From: CAZUTO01 sp964623085
GTDB lineage: Bacteria; Pseudomonadota; Gammaproteobacteria; Pseudomonadales; GM7GCV1
Direction of reading: 5' to 3'
DNA length: 64,000 bases
NCBI GenBank assembly: GCA_964623085.1
Contig: CAZUTO010000001.1
Coordinates: 214,664 to 278,663 of the forward strand
Shown here: positions 35,390 through 43,904 of the stretch, piece by piece
How positions within the stretch are numbered: the first letter of the stretch is position 1
How the letters are laid out: each line of letters opens with the position of its first letter
Notes under the pieces: model-generated
Databases searched by the model: none
Seen by the model: the letters and a program-made list of their open reading frames with translations, nothing else
Told to the model about the DNA's origin: nothing
Made by a program: the position numbers and the translations under genes

Positions 35390-37105
35390 CTAAAACCTTC
35401 GCTGGCCTGAAAACTGGATCTGCACTTTGTCTATATTGTCATTAGCCGTAAGCGGAAATGCGATATCTACGTGAAAAACGCGATTACTGCTGGATCTGGT
35501 ACTCCCAAGCCGCAAGCCAAATCCAACGTTCGCCAATACTTCATCTTCCCGAACGCCTATTGCGTCTTCGCCCCAGGCTCTCGCCACATCAGCAAAAATA
35601 GCCGCACCCACACGAAGAAGTCGGAACGGATAATAATCTGTATAGAAGCGCTGCTCGACAGTCAGAAGCGCCGTGGTCTCGGCGTTAAGAAAGTCCCGCG
35701 GGTAACCCCGCAACCCAACATCACCACCAAGGGCCGAGAAGTTATCCAGATCAAGGTCTTCGCCCAAATGAAGACTTAGCGATCCAAACAACAGGCGTTT
35801 TTCACTTTGCCGTTTAAAGATTTCTGTCCTAGAACTTAGCACAGCATTTTTTAGCTTTCCGGATTCCACCCTCGTCGCCGCGGCATGATTGAACAAAACC
35901 AGAAATGATTCGGGAGATCCATACGCATGGCGGTAATCAGCGGCCAGAATCCATGCATTTCGGTCCGAGTCCAGCGCCTCGCTGGCATAACCCACAGTAA
36001 AACTGTAGTTCTCCCCAAGCGATACATCCTCTGTCTGTTGAATTTGATTAAGGTTTTTCGCTTCTAAAAATGAATCTTGCACACGCTGATATCTTAAAAA
36101 TGGATAGCTGAATCGGCGATTTTCGGGTGCCACCTCGACCAAGCCGTCAGTAGCAACCGTTTCAAAATTTCGCTCACTAAATTCATAGCCAAGAATCCAG
36201 CGCTCGGTTTTGCCGTCGACCAGTCCTTCAGACAGACCACCAAAAAACGTGAAAAACGTCTGATCGTCCCGATATCTAGCGCCGCGTTCCCCCTCACTAA
36301 ATAATGTTTCAATCCGGTCATCGAAAATAGCTGTTGAACCCGCAGCCCATTTTGTATCGAGCGAAAAAAAAGGACGTTGTAATCGGAGTAGCTGGAAGTC
36401 ACCATCACTTAGATCACCATATCCGTAGGCAGCATTTAACCTATGCTCGCCAATATCCTCGCGGGAAATCTGGAATATGCTCGATGTGCGATCATCATCT
36501 TGATCTCGCCGGATATTGACACGTGTTCCCGTTCCGAGAAAATTCTCTTCTTCTACGCCAAAGGAGCTTTCATTTTCGCCACCTGTACTCGACACTTTCA
36601 CCTCGGGCACTAGTGTCCAGTTATCGCGGGTCTCAACATGTAAATCGAGGGTTCCATTGTCGTTTTCAACGGGAACAACGGTGGCATCAAACAGGTATGG
36701 CTTACGCCGCAATATGCGTTCAGATTCTTCTAGCTTCTGCACCGAGAAAGAGTCACCAGAATCTAGAAGAAGTTGCGTTTTAACCGTACCACGTTTGGTA
36801 TCGATATGAAGACGATTAGCTAAAACAAAGAGCGGGTTAAACTCTGTCTCTGTGCTCGTATCAAAGACATCAACGGTCGATATGATCACATCTTCGATCA
36901 CATAACCTGAATACTTAGAATAATCCGGCGCTGTTTCCTCTGTGTTCTCCGTATCCTGAGAGAAGCCGCACACAGAAACAAATAACAACGCGAGAACACT
37001 CGACTTTTTGATCACAGCAGCCAGTTGCCCATATACATAGAGACGCCCTTCGAACGCCAAATCCTGTTTAACGAAAATATACGCGTCGAATCGAAAAAAA
37101 GACAC
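35390..37105 (-). CDS. minimal Omp85-family outer-membrane protein (one POTRA plus barrel)
   Basis: A 571-residue protein with a signal segment (KKSSVLALLFVSVCGF), one POTRA-like domain (about 100-160), and a C-terminal beta-barrel with the Omp85 loop motif ALGGDVGLRGYPRDFL. BamA has five POTRA domains and TamA three, so this is a short Omp85 paralogue of unknown role. Start GTG 37105 has GAGGT upstream but gives a long 30-residue leader before the hydrophobic core; GTG 37015 is an alternative. No obvious partner is adjacent. Confidence 0.8.
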   Translation of the reverse strand: MSFFRFDAYIFVKQDLAFEGRLYVYGQLAAVIKKSSVLALLFVSVCGFSQDTENTEETAPDYSKYSGYVIEDVIISTVDVFDTSTETEFNPLFVLANRLHIDTKRGTVKTQLLLDSGDSFSVQKLEESERILRRKPYLFDATVVPVENDNGTLDLHVETRDNWTLVPEVKVSSTGGENESSFGVEEENFLGTGTRVNIRRDQDDDRTSSIFQISREDIGEHRLNAAYGYGDLSDGDFQLLRLQRPFFSLDTKWAAGSTAIFDDRIETLFSEGERGARYRDDQTFFTFFGGLSEGLVDGKTERWILGYEFSERNFETVATDGLVEVAPENRRFSYPFLRYQRVQDSFLEAKNLNQIQQTEDVSLGENYSFTVGYASEALDSDRNAWILAADYRHAYGSPESFLVLFNHAAATRVESGKLKNAVLSSRTEIFKRQSEKRLLFGSLSLHLGEDLDLDNFSALGGDVGLRGYPRDFLNAETTALLTVEQRFYTDYYPFRLLRVGAAIFADVARAWGEDAIGVREDEVLANVGFGLRLGSTRSSSNRVFHVDIAFPLTANDNIDKVQIQFSGQRRF

Positions 37106-37153
37106 GCTGTTTACCTCAATCTGGCAACTAGGCCACAGTAGTGAACCGACATA

Positions 37154-39250
37154 TTACAACTCAGTCGTTATTTTATAAGGAGGCAGTGCTGAAAGTAGTT
37201 GCTTACCATAGCCACGGGTCAGTAATCGATTATCGAGAATACTAATGACGCCTTGATCATTTTCTGATCGCAACAGCCTTCCTGTCGCCTGAATTAAGCG
37301 CATCGACGCATCGGGCAGGCTAATGTCAAAAAACGGTTTGCCGCCACGGGATTCGACCCACTCAGAAAACGCCTCTTCTTCCGGCGCGGTAGGCACCGAA
37401 AAAGGTATTTTAGCAATAACCACATGGGTGCAATATGCACCAGGCAGATCAACACCTTCGGCGAAACTAGCGAGTCCAAAAATGGTACTCCCTTCACCCG
37501 CATCAACTCGCTTTTTGTGGGTGTCGATAATTCGTTGTTTACTTCTTGTACCCTGAATAAGAATGCGTCTTTGCCAGTCCGATACGAGATTCTCGTAGAC
37601 CTCATCCATTTGGCGACCGCTTGTAAACAACACAAGGTTGCCGTCAGTTTTGTTCAACATAACGGGAAGCTGGTCTATAAGATATTGGTCATGGGAAAGG
37701 TAATCTTTTGGATCAGGTGCGTCCTTAGGAATACGAATTTCAGCATGTTCTGAGAAATTAAATGGGCTATACAACACAAGACTTTCCAGATCATCTGGAA
37801 GCCCCGTACGCATTTTTAATCGGTCGAAATTACCCAGTGCAGTAAGCGTCGCCGAGGTCAACACGGCACCGGCGCATCGGTCCCACAACTGTGACTGAAG
37901 TATCTCATTTGCCACGATGGGGCTAGAAAACAATTCATAGTCATCGGCGCTGCGATAATATCGGCACCATCGAGCAAACTGTGTCGCGCGTTCATCTTTA
38001 TATTCTGATAAGTTTTGCCAGAGCGACGCATACCCCTGAATCCTAGCGAGCCACTGGCCCACGACAGGGAACCAATTTTCGACGTCCTTTCTGATTTCGG
38101 ATTCCGCACTTTCAGACAGACACTGCTCCAGCTTATCCGACAAAATCGTCAACTGAGACTCAATATTCTCCATAACGGGATACAAATCAGTCGCTAACCG
38201 GCTTAGCTCTTCTGGCAATCGCCCATAGGCAAACCGTGCTTCGTCAGTCTCAGTGTCTTCCCGCTCTTCTGTAAAAAGCACTGCTAGTGGCGCCCGAACC
38301 TCTTGAACAATCTGCAAAATAGCCGATAGTGATGCGCCTAAGTCAGCACAGACCGATGCCACGCCCGTTAAAGATTCCATGCCGTTTCTTAGCTGCGGTA
38401 AGGTCTCTTTCATTTGCTGCATAAATACCGACGCGTTACCCACCCTAAATCGTGAAGAAAAATGATTTCTAGCCTTATCACTGAGATGGTGGGCTTCATC
38501 AAACACATAGATGCAATCCTCTGGTGGAGGCAGAATTGCGCCACCGCCAAGTGCCAGATCTGAAAGAACCAAATCATGATTGGTAACGAGGCAATTTACG
38601 TCTTCTAGGTCGTTTCTAGCATTGAAAAAAGTACAGCTGTTCACATGAGGGCAAGTCCGCCCGAGACATTGATATCGGTCGCTAGTTAGAGGCCGCCAAC
38701 TTAAATCATCGATGGTGTCGTCCCAAGAATCGCGATCACCGTCCCATTCCGCGAGCCGAAGTGATTTATCAAGCGATTGATACAGATTCAATCTGCTTTC
38801 ACTAAATGCGGTGACTTCGCCATCGAGATACATGCCCATTTGGTCATCTCCCGAGGCACCCGATAGAAGCTGATCGAGCTTAAGCTGACAAAGATAACGA
38901 CCGCGACCTTTTACGAGGCTATAACCAAAACGAAGGCTCGTTTTATCAATAATATCGGGGATATCTTTATGAATAAGTTGTTCTTGAAGCGCTACTGTTC
39001 CGGTCGAGACCACCAATGTTTTGCCAAGCTGCCGCGCGATTGGAATTGCCGCCAGTAAGTACGCCAGCGTCTTTCCTGTGCCCGTTCCCGCTTCTATAGC
39101 AATAACTTTAGATGTTGGCTGAGAATGCATCAAACAACGAGCGATAGATGCAATCATTTGTTTTTGCCCAGATCGGGGTCGATGACCTAACGACTCCAGA
39201 AATTCACTATATGTCGTTTGAATTTCGCTCCGCACGCTATCTGGAATCAA
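37154..39250 (-). CDS. dinG: ATP-dependent DNA helicase of the DinG/XPD family
   Basis: Fe-S superfamily 2 helicase. The 698-residue protein has Walker A IEAGTGTGKTLAYLLA, four candidate Fe-S cysteines (YLCQLK, then CLGRTCPHVNSC), the DEAH box YVFDEAHHLSDKARN, and motif VI QATGRLLR. Length and sequence fit the pseudomonad DinG; YoaA is the other possibility. Start is TTG 39250, overlapping the stop of the CPXCG gene. Confidence 0.9.
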   Translation of the reverse strand: MIPDSVRSEIQTTYSEFLESLGHRPRSGQKQMIASIARCLMHSQPTSKVIAIEAGTGTGKTLAYLLAAIPIARQLGKTLVVSTGTVALQEQLIHKDIPDIIDKTSLRFGYSLVKGRGRYLCQLKLDQLLSGASGDDQMGMYLDGEVTAFSESRLNLYQSLDKSLRLAEWDGDRDSWDDTIDDLSWRPLTSDRYQCLGRTCPHVNSCTFFNARNDLEDVNCLVTNHDLVLSDLALGGGAILPPPEDCIYVFDEAHHLSDKARNHFSSRFRVGNASVFMQQMKETLPQLRNGMESLTGVASVCADLGASLSAILQIVQEVRAPLAVLFTEEREDTETDEARFAYGRLPEELSRLATDLYPVMENIESQLTILSDKLEQCLSESAESEIRKDVENWFPVVGQWLARIQGYASLWQNLSEYKDERATQFARWCRYYRSADDYELFSSPIVANEILQSQLWDRCAGAVLTSATLTALGNFDRLKMRTGLPDDLESLVLYSPFNFSEHAEIRIPKDAPDPKDYLSHDQYLIDQLPVMLNKTDGNLVLFTSGRQMDEVYENLVSDWQRRILIQGTRSKQRIIDTHKKRVDAGEGSTIFGLASFAEGVDLPGAYCTHVVIAKIPFSVPTAPEEEAFSEWVESRGGKPFFDISLPDASMRLIQATGRLLRSENDQGVISILDNRLLTRGYGKQLLSALPPYKITTEL

Positions 39251-39441
39251 GGATTTGGAACCTCATTTTCATGCCATAGAGAAACAGCAGGCACGCCATT
39301 TTCACCTTCTCGCACTGCAATCAAAATCGGGCGACAACAAACAAAACAGTCTTCCACATATTGCTGCTCAGGTTCAGACTGATCAACGATCAAACTGATC
39401 CCTTCACCGCAATAAGGACACGCATCTTCATAAGTAAGCAT
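39247..39441 (-). CDS. CPXCG-motif cysteine-rich protein
   Basis: A 64-residue protein with ACPYCGEGI and DCFVCCRPILI, giving two CxxC knuckles typical of the CPXCG cysteine-rich family (PF14255). It probably binds a metal ion such as zinc. Function is unknown. It overlaps the dinG start by four bases, so the two are co-translated. Confidence 0.85.
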   Translation of the reverse strand: MLTYEDACPYCGEGISLIVDQSEPEQQYVEDCFVCCRPILIAVREGENGVPAVSLWHENEVPNP

Positions 39442-39498
39442 CTTTTTTTTGGGTAAGTATTTTTATCTTCGGGGAAACGATCTCTAATCAAGTCGAGA

Positions 39499-40617
39499 CT
39501 ATACTCTCGTATCTTTATCGCAACACATGGAAACAACCCGTTGCTTCAATGCCTCAACATCTTCATCGGCCCAAGGCGTTTCTTCTTTAAGATTCCCCCA
39601 AACAGGGTTCGGCCAACAGGCGTCAGTACTTTTTCGGCCAATAACATGAAGGTGAAGCTGTGCAACCATATTACCAAGTGCAGCGACATTTATTTTCTCT
39701 GCCTGAAAATCCTCTCTTAGCAAATTACTGATAGCATCAGCATACTTAAACAACCGTACTCGATGTTCGTCGGTAAGGTCATCGAGATCACGGAAACGCC
39801 CTTTCGGCACCAAGATAAACCAGGGTATCGCCGCGTTTCTTTGCAAAAGAAACCAAAACTCATCAGATTCGCTAAGAAGGTGGCAGTCGCCCTCCAACTG
39901 ACCATTTAATCGAACATCATCGAGAATTTCAGTATTGATGTGGTGGAGTATATCCCCCATAAGCATATTGGCTCCGACAAAGCGTCGTTCAGAAGAGAGC
40001 ATCTCTTCAGGTGTTTGAACCCATTCGCTATCAACCAAATCCTGTGCGCAATTTTCGGTAAGAAGCGCTGTCGATTTCGCCGTGAACTCCAAATGAAATT
40101 GCAGACCCAGCACACGGTCACCCCAAAGGAATCCCTGGTTATCACAGGCTTCACTGCTACCAAGCGACTGCGCGCCTTCGGGGATAGAAAAAGTATCGCC
40201 ATGCCAATGAAACGCATCAATTTCGGACCCAAAAAGATCGACCAACCATTTCGCTTGCAAGGCTGAATTCAACTTTACTGGGAACCAACCAATCTCGGGT
40301 GATCTATTCTTTGTAACCGAGGCTCCCAAAACATCAGCAATCAGCTGTGCACCTAAACACACGCCCAACACCCAAGCATCTGCATCGATTACCGCTTTAA
40401 TAAAGCGTTTTTCTTCTTCTAGCCAGTGGAACTGATCCTCATCGCCTGCGCCCATGGGCCCACCCATTACTATCAACAGATCTGGCCAATTAGACGATGG
40501 CAAACAATCATCGTCATACAGATGAACCATTCGCACATGGTGATTTGAATCGGAGAAAAACGGCAGGATCGTTCCCGCTCCCTCGAAAGGAACATGTTGA
40601 AGAATACAAATATTCAA
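39499..40617 (-). CDS. fusion: class I glutamine amidotransferase plus HIT-domain protein
   Basis: A 372-residue protein in one continuous frame. Residues 1 to about 225 are a GATase1 domain (MNICILQHVPFEGAGTI; nucleophile C87 in VLGVCLGAQL; H175 and E177 in LQFHLEF). Residues about 235-372 are a HIT domain with QLHLHVIGR (H322, H324), where the first His of the usual HxHxH is Gln, as in several proteobacterial HIT proteins. The two are normally separate genes. TTG 40617 is chosen: it has GGGAG upstream and matches the GATase start; GTG 40635 is an alternative. Substrates unknown. Confidence 0.85.
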   Translation of the reverse strand: MNICILQHVPFEGAGTILPFFSDSNHHVRMVHLYDDDCLPSSNWPDLLIVMGGPMGAGDEDQFHWLEEEKRFIKAVIDADAWVLGVCLGAQLIADVLGASVTKNRSPEIGWFPVKLNSALQAKWLVDLFGSEIDAFHWHGDTFSIPEGAQSLGSSEACDNQGFLWGDRVLGLQFHLEFTAKSTALLTENCAQDLVDSEWVQTPEEMLSSERRFVGANMLMGDILHHINTEILDDVRLNGQLEGDCHLLSESDEFWFLLQRNAAIPWFILVPKGRFRDLDDLTDEHRVRLFKYADAISNLLREDFQAEKINVAALGNMVAQLHLHVIGRKSTDACWPNPVWGNLKEETPWADEDVEALKQRVVSMCCDKDTRV

Positions 40618-40736
40618 TCGTCGAGACTCCCGCACGCTTAATCGTTATTGAGCAGTCAAACCAATATAGCGATGCAGGCGCGGGTTGAGAAGCACTTGGT
40701 CCGAATTAACTGAATGAACCTCGTGTATTCCAGAGA

Positions 40737-41237
40737 TCAGTGCAATGGTTGCGCTGAACAGGTCTTTGTGTAATCCAAGAATAGACTATCAGTGTGGTGT
40801 AAACGGCGACTCGCTTCGCGCGCGATATTAAGCAGTAACATTGCGAAAAGCTTTGTGTCTGTTTCATATAGCGAATGCAGGATATTAGTTGTGAGCTCCA
40901 GCAGCGTCACATCCCCTCGCGCTACTGCACCAGCAGAATGAGGCTGAATACCGATGACGGATGTCTCTCCAAAACAATCTCCAGGCAGAAATTCAATCTG
41001 CGAGAGCGGGTGCATATCATCGCCAAAATCTAGTCGCACAGCACCGCGCAACACAATGTAGATCGCTGAAGCAGAATCACCACTATAAAAAATGGGCTCT
41101 TCGTCGGTATAGCGAACCACTTCCATTCTATTCAATAACTCGACAACCTGCTCGTCATCAATCCCACCAAGAATATTGGCCCGGGTCTTAAGCTCGAAAA
41201 ACTCTTCGACATCAGCTGAAGTAATATGGGTACTCAT
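40737..41237 (-). CDS. cyclic-nucleotide-binding-domain protein without DNA-binding domain
   Basis: A 166-residue protein with a single cNMP-binding beta-barrel (YTDEEPIFYSGDSASAIYIV, then LPGDCFGETSVIG and SAGAVARGDVTLLEL). The phosphate-binding cassette lacks the Arg-Ser/Thr pair typical of cAMP binders. The C-terminal part is helical and does not look like the CRP helix-turn-helix. It could be a stand-alone sensor or part of a larger system. Start ATG 41237 has AAGAG upstream. Divergent from cmoB. Confidence 0.8.
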   Translation of the reverse strand: MSTHITSADVEEFFELKTRANILGGIDDEQVVELLNRMEVVRYTDEEPIFYSGDSASAIYIVLRGAVRLDFGDDMHPLSQIEFLPGDCFGETSVIGIQPHSAGAVARGDVTLLELTTNILHSLYETDTKLFAMLLLNIAREASRRLHHTDSLFLDYTKTCSAQPLH

Positions 41238-41389
41238 TGTCATCACTCTTGTTTCAGCACTAATTAAACGATGAATTCTTCCTTTGTGCGCTAGCGAAAA
41301 CCGGAAAATGTGGAGAAGACGGCAATTTTTTGTTCTAAACTACGCGCTTTCGACCTCCTGTCATTTATTACACTTTTTGTTGCCCTTCT

Positions 41390-42382
41390 ATGCCGTCCCT
41401 GTATGTTGATTTTGGATTTGAAACCCTTGCCGAATGGATGCGTGAAAACGGGATGGCAGAATGGGCAGATAAGCTTCCGGAGCAAATTGAAACGGGCTTA
41501 AGCACCAGCCGCTATGGCGATCTCAACTCCTGGCTCGACGCACTAACTACATTGCCGTCATCTTTGGATTCTGATGTCGCAGCCGACTCAGCAATCACCA
41601 TCTCCAATCAACACTGGAATCAAGATGATATAAAAAACCTCACACAAAGCCTACGAACGCTCATTCCTTGGCGTAAAGGACCCTATCAAATTGCTGATAT
41701 TGAACTCGATACTGAGTGGCGATCCGATTGGAAATGGAATCGCCTTAAACCACACATAGCGCCGCTTAAAAACCGATTGGTCATGGATGTAGGCTGCGGC
41801 AATGGTTACCACATGTGGCGCATACTGGGGGCGGAAGCAAGTCGCATCATTGGCGTTGATCCCTCTCCTCGCTTTAGTGTCCAGTTTGAGCTGATTAAAC
41901 GATTAGCAGGCGGTAGCTACCCTATCCACCTCGTTCCGGTGCCTTTGGAAACTGTTCCCCGCGGTCTTGCTAGATTCGATACCGTATTTTCGATGGGTGT
42001 GATCTACCACAGACGCGATCCTTTAGAGCATCTCAGAGAATTAATGGACTGCCTCCGACCTGGAGGCGAACTTGTGCTTGAGTCTCTCGTCGTTCAGGGC
42101 AACAAACATACCTGCCTCATACCTGAAAAACGCTACGCAAAAATGCGGAATGTCTGGGCGATCCCATCCAGTGAGATGATGCTTCAGTGGCTCGAAGATA
42201 CCGGCTTTGAGAACCAACGTATCATTGATCAATCCGTAACGAGCTGCGAAGAACAGCGTCGAACTGAATGGATGCGATTTGAATCACTCGCAGACTATCT
42301 CGACAAAAATGACCCGACCAAAACAGTCGAAGGTCACCCCGCTCCACGGCGAGCGCTACTACTCGCTAACAAGCCTTCATAG
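41390..42382 (+). CDS. cmoB: tRNA U34 carboxymethyltransferase
   Basis: Makes 5-carboxymethoxyuridine at wobble U34 from 5-hydroxyuridine and carboxy-SAM. The 330-residue protein has the CmoB N-terminal region (RYGDLNSWLDALTTLPS), IELDTEWRSDWKWNRL and the SAM motif VMDVGCGNGYHMWRILG. CmoA, which makes carboxy-SAM and is usually adjacent, is not in the window. Confidence 0.95.
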   Translation: MPSLYVDFGFETLAEWMRENGMAEWADKLPEQIETGLSTSRYGDLNSWLDALTTLPSSLDSDVAADSAITISNQHWNQDDIKNLTQSLRTLIPWRKGPYQIADIELDTEWRSDWKWNRLKPHIAPLKNRLVMDVGCGNGYHMWRILGAEASRIIGVDPSPRFSVQFELIKRLAGGSYPIHLVPVPLETVPRGLARFDTVFSMGVIYHRRDPLEHLRELMDCLRPGGELVLESLVVQGNKHTCLIPEKRYAKMRNVWAIPSSEMMLQWLEDTGFENQRIIDQSVTSCEEQRRTEWMRFESLADYLDKNDPTKTVEGHPAPRRALLLANKPS

Positions 42383-42682
42383 CGCTTTCTTATACAATTT
42401 TTATTTAGCCATCTTCTGAGTCTTCTGTATTAATATTAGGTAATTAATATAGCTGATTGTTTTTTAACGCTTTTTTAGCTGAACTAAACTCGCATTAATT
42501 CGTCAAAGATTACAACTTAAGTATTCAAATATCGCCGCTTTAGCCGTAGAATGGCGTCGGTTTAGGTAGAGCGTGACGCATAACCTGTGCAACATGGATA
42601 TCCGGCGCGATTATATTCCCTATTTCCAGTAAGATGCTGGCTATAGCATCGAGCAAAAACAACTGAAGCCTGGGGGCGAATT
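42383..42682. other. AT-rich intergenic region between cmoB and the DinB-like gene
   Basis: A 300-base region without recognisable coding or RNA gene. It contains an AT-rich inverted repeat TATTAAT-N8-ATTAATA (42428-42449) followed by T-rich runs. No GC-rich terminator stem is visible. A promoter for the downstream cluster must lie here but I cannot place it. Confidence 0.35.
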
Positions 42683-43198
42683 TTGCAACTGCAAGAACTC
42701 ATCAATGCAAATCAGCAGACCTTAATAGACGCCGAAACGCTCTTGCTGGATATTTCTGATTCTGCCTATACGCTAGTAGCCGATCCGTTTACCGCATCGC
42801 TAGGCAAGCACATGCGTCATATCACCGACCATTACCAACAGCTCCTTGGTGGGTTAAGTCATCGTCGTGTCGACTATGATTCACGTGATAGAAACGAACT
42901 GGTCGAGACAGTGAGGCTTGAGATGGTTGAGCTGATTCGCTCACTCATTTCTCAGCTGGGCGAACTAGCAGAAAACTCAGACTGTGAACTCTCTGTTGTA
43001 TTGAGTATCGACGAAAACGCCCGCACCCCAGAAGTGCCCTCAACGCTAGCAAGAGAACTCGTCTTCTTGCAAAGCCACACGACTCACCATTGTGCGATTA
43101 TTTCGGCAATGTTGAAGCTACAAGGTGTATTCGTTCCAGAAAGCTTTGGTATTGCGCCCTCGACGCTGAAGTATGAACATCTGCAATGTGCACACTGA
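42683..43198 (+). CDS. DinB-like four-helix protein
   Basis: A 171-residue protein of the DinB/YfiT-like metalloenzyme superfamily: GKHMRHITDHYQQLL supplies a candidate first metal His (H46/H50), and SHTTHHCAIISAML a second His pair (H132, H136). Such proteins are often metal-dependent thiol or transfer enzymes. Start is TTG 42683 with GGGGG at six bases. The last 13 bases overlap the next gene, so they are coupled. Confidence 0.75.
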   Translation: MQLQELINANQQTLIDAETLLLDISDSAYTLVADPFTASLGKHMRHITDHYQQLLGGLSHRRVDYDSRDRNELVETVRLEMVELIRSLISQLGELAENSDCELSVVLSIDENARTPEVPSTLARELVFLQSHTTHHCAIISAMLKLQGVFVPESFGIAPSTLKYEHLQCAH

Positions 43199-43893
43199 CC
43201 TGGGAAACATTCCTAGGCGGCTACGAACTTCATTTCAATCGCGACGAATCCAGAACACGTAGGAAAGCTGATCCACCTAAGCTAACTGTTCGCTCTGGTG
43301 TAAGCGTTATTGCCCCTCGCGACTCGGAAGCCGGTGGAACCTGGATAAGCCTCAACGAAGCTGGCGTTAGCCTCTGTTTACTTAATAACTACGATGCTGC
43401 CGAACGTATCGTCGGCCATGTCAGTAGAGGCATGCTCGTTGACGCACTATCAACCGCGAAAAACAGCAGTGAGCTGAATACATTAATTAGCGCGCTCAAT
43501 CTGAGTGATTACAGTGCATTCGATCTTTTCGTATTTTCTCCAAAAGAAAATCCACTGCATATTAGTTGGGATGGCGTCGCCTGCAAAGAACAAAAACCTA
43601 CGGAGCAATTTGCTTCATCGAGTGGAGTTGACACAGGAGAAGTCATCCTAGGCCGACTCCAACAATACATCATTCGCGACGACCAGACTTTAACTGACTT
43701 CCATCGTTCACACTTGCCGTCTAAGTCTGCCTATTCCGTATGCATGCATCGGCCCGACGCCGAAACACAGAGCTATACTCGAATTCAGGTTAACGAGTCA
43801 CAGTGCCAGCTCTGGTATACCGATGGGCCACCCTGCGAAGCAGAGCCCAGCAAACCCTTACATATATCTCGACTGAATACAGCTTCTTCGTAA
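43186..43893 (+). CDS. NRDE-family protein (TANGO2-like)
   Basis: A 235-residue protein starting MCTLTWETFLGGYELHFNRD, with the diagnostic NRDE tetrad and ALDLF-type sheet pattern of the TANGO2/NRDE family (Ntn-hydrolase fold, possible nucleophile Cys2). The eukaryotic TANGO2 is linked to heme or lipid handling; the bacterial role is unclear. Its start overlaps the DinB-like gene by 13 bases. Confidence 0.85.
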   Translation: MCTLTWETFLGGYELHFNRDESRTRRKADPPKLTVRSGVSVIAPRDSEAGGTWISLNEAGVSLCLLNNYDAAERIVGHVSRGMLVDALSTAKNSSELNTLISALNLSDYSAFDLFVFSPKENPLHISWDGVACKEQKPTEQFASSSGVDTGEVILGRLQQYIIRDDQTLTDFHRSHLPSKSAYSVCMHRPDAETQSYTRIQVNESQCQLWYTDGPPCEAEPSKPLHISRLNTASS

Positions 43894-43904
43894 GCTCACA
43901 TAAG

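Noticed and set aside
36334..36809. Plus-strand open frames inside the Omp85 gene
   Set aside because: Shadows of the minus-strand barrel protein; no recognisable product.
39442..39498. LexA box near dinG
   Set aside because: No CTGT-N8-ACAG match is present in the gap upstream of the CPXCG-dinG pair.
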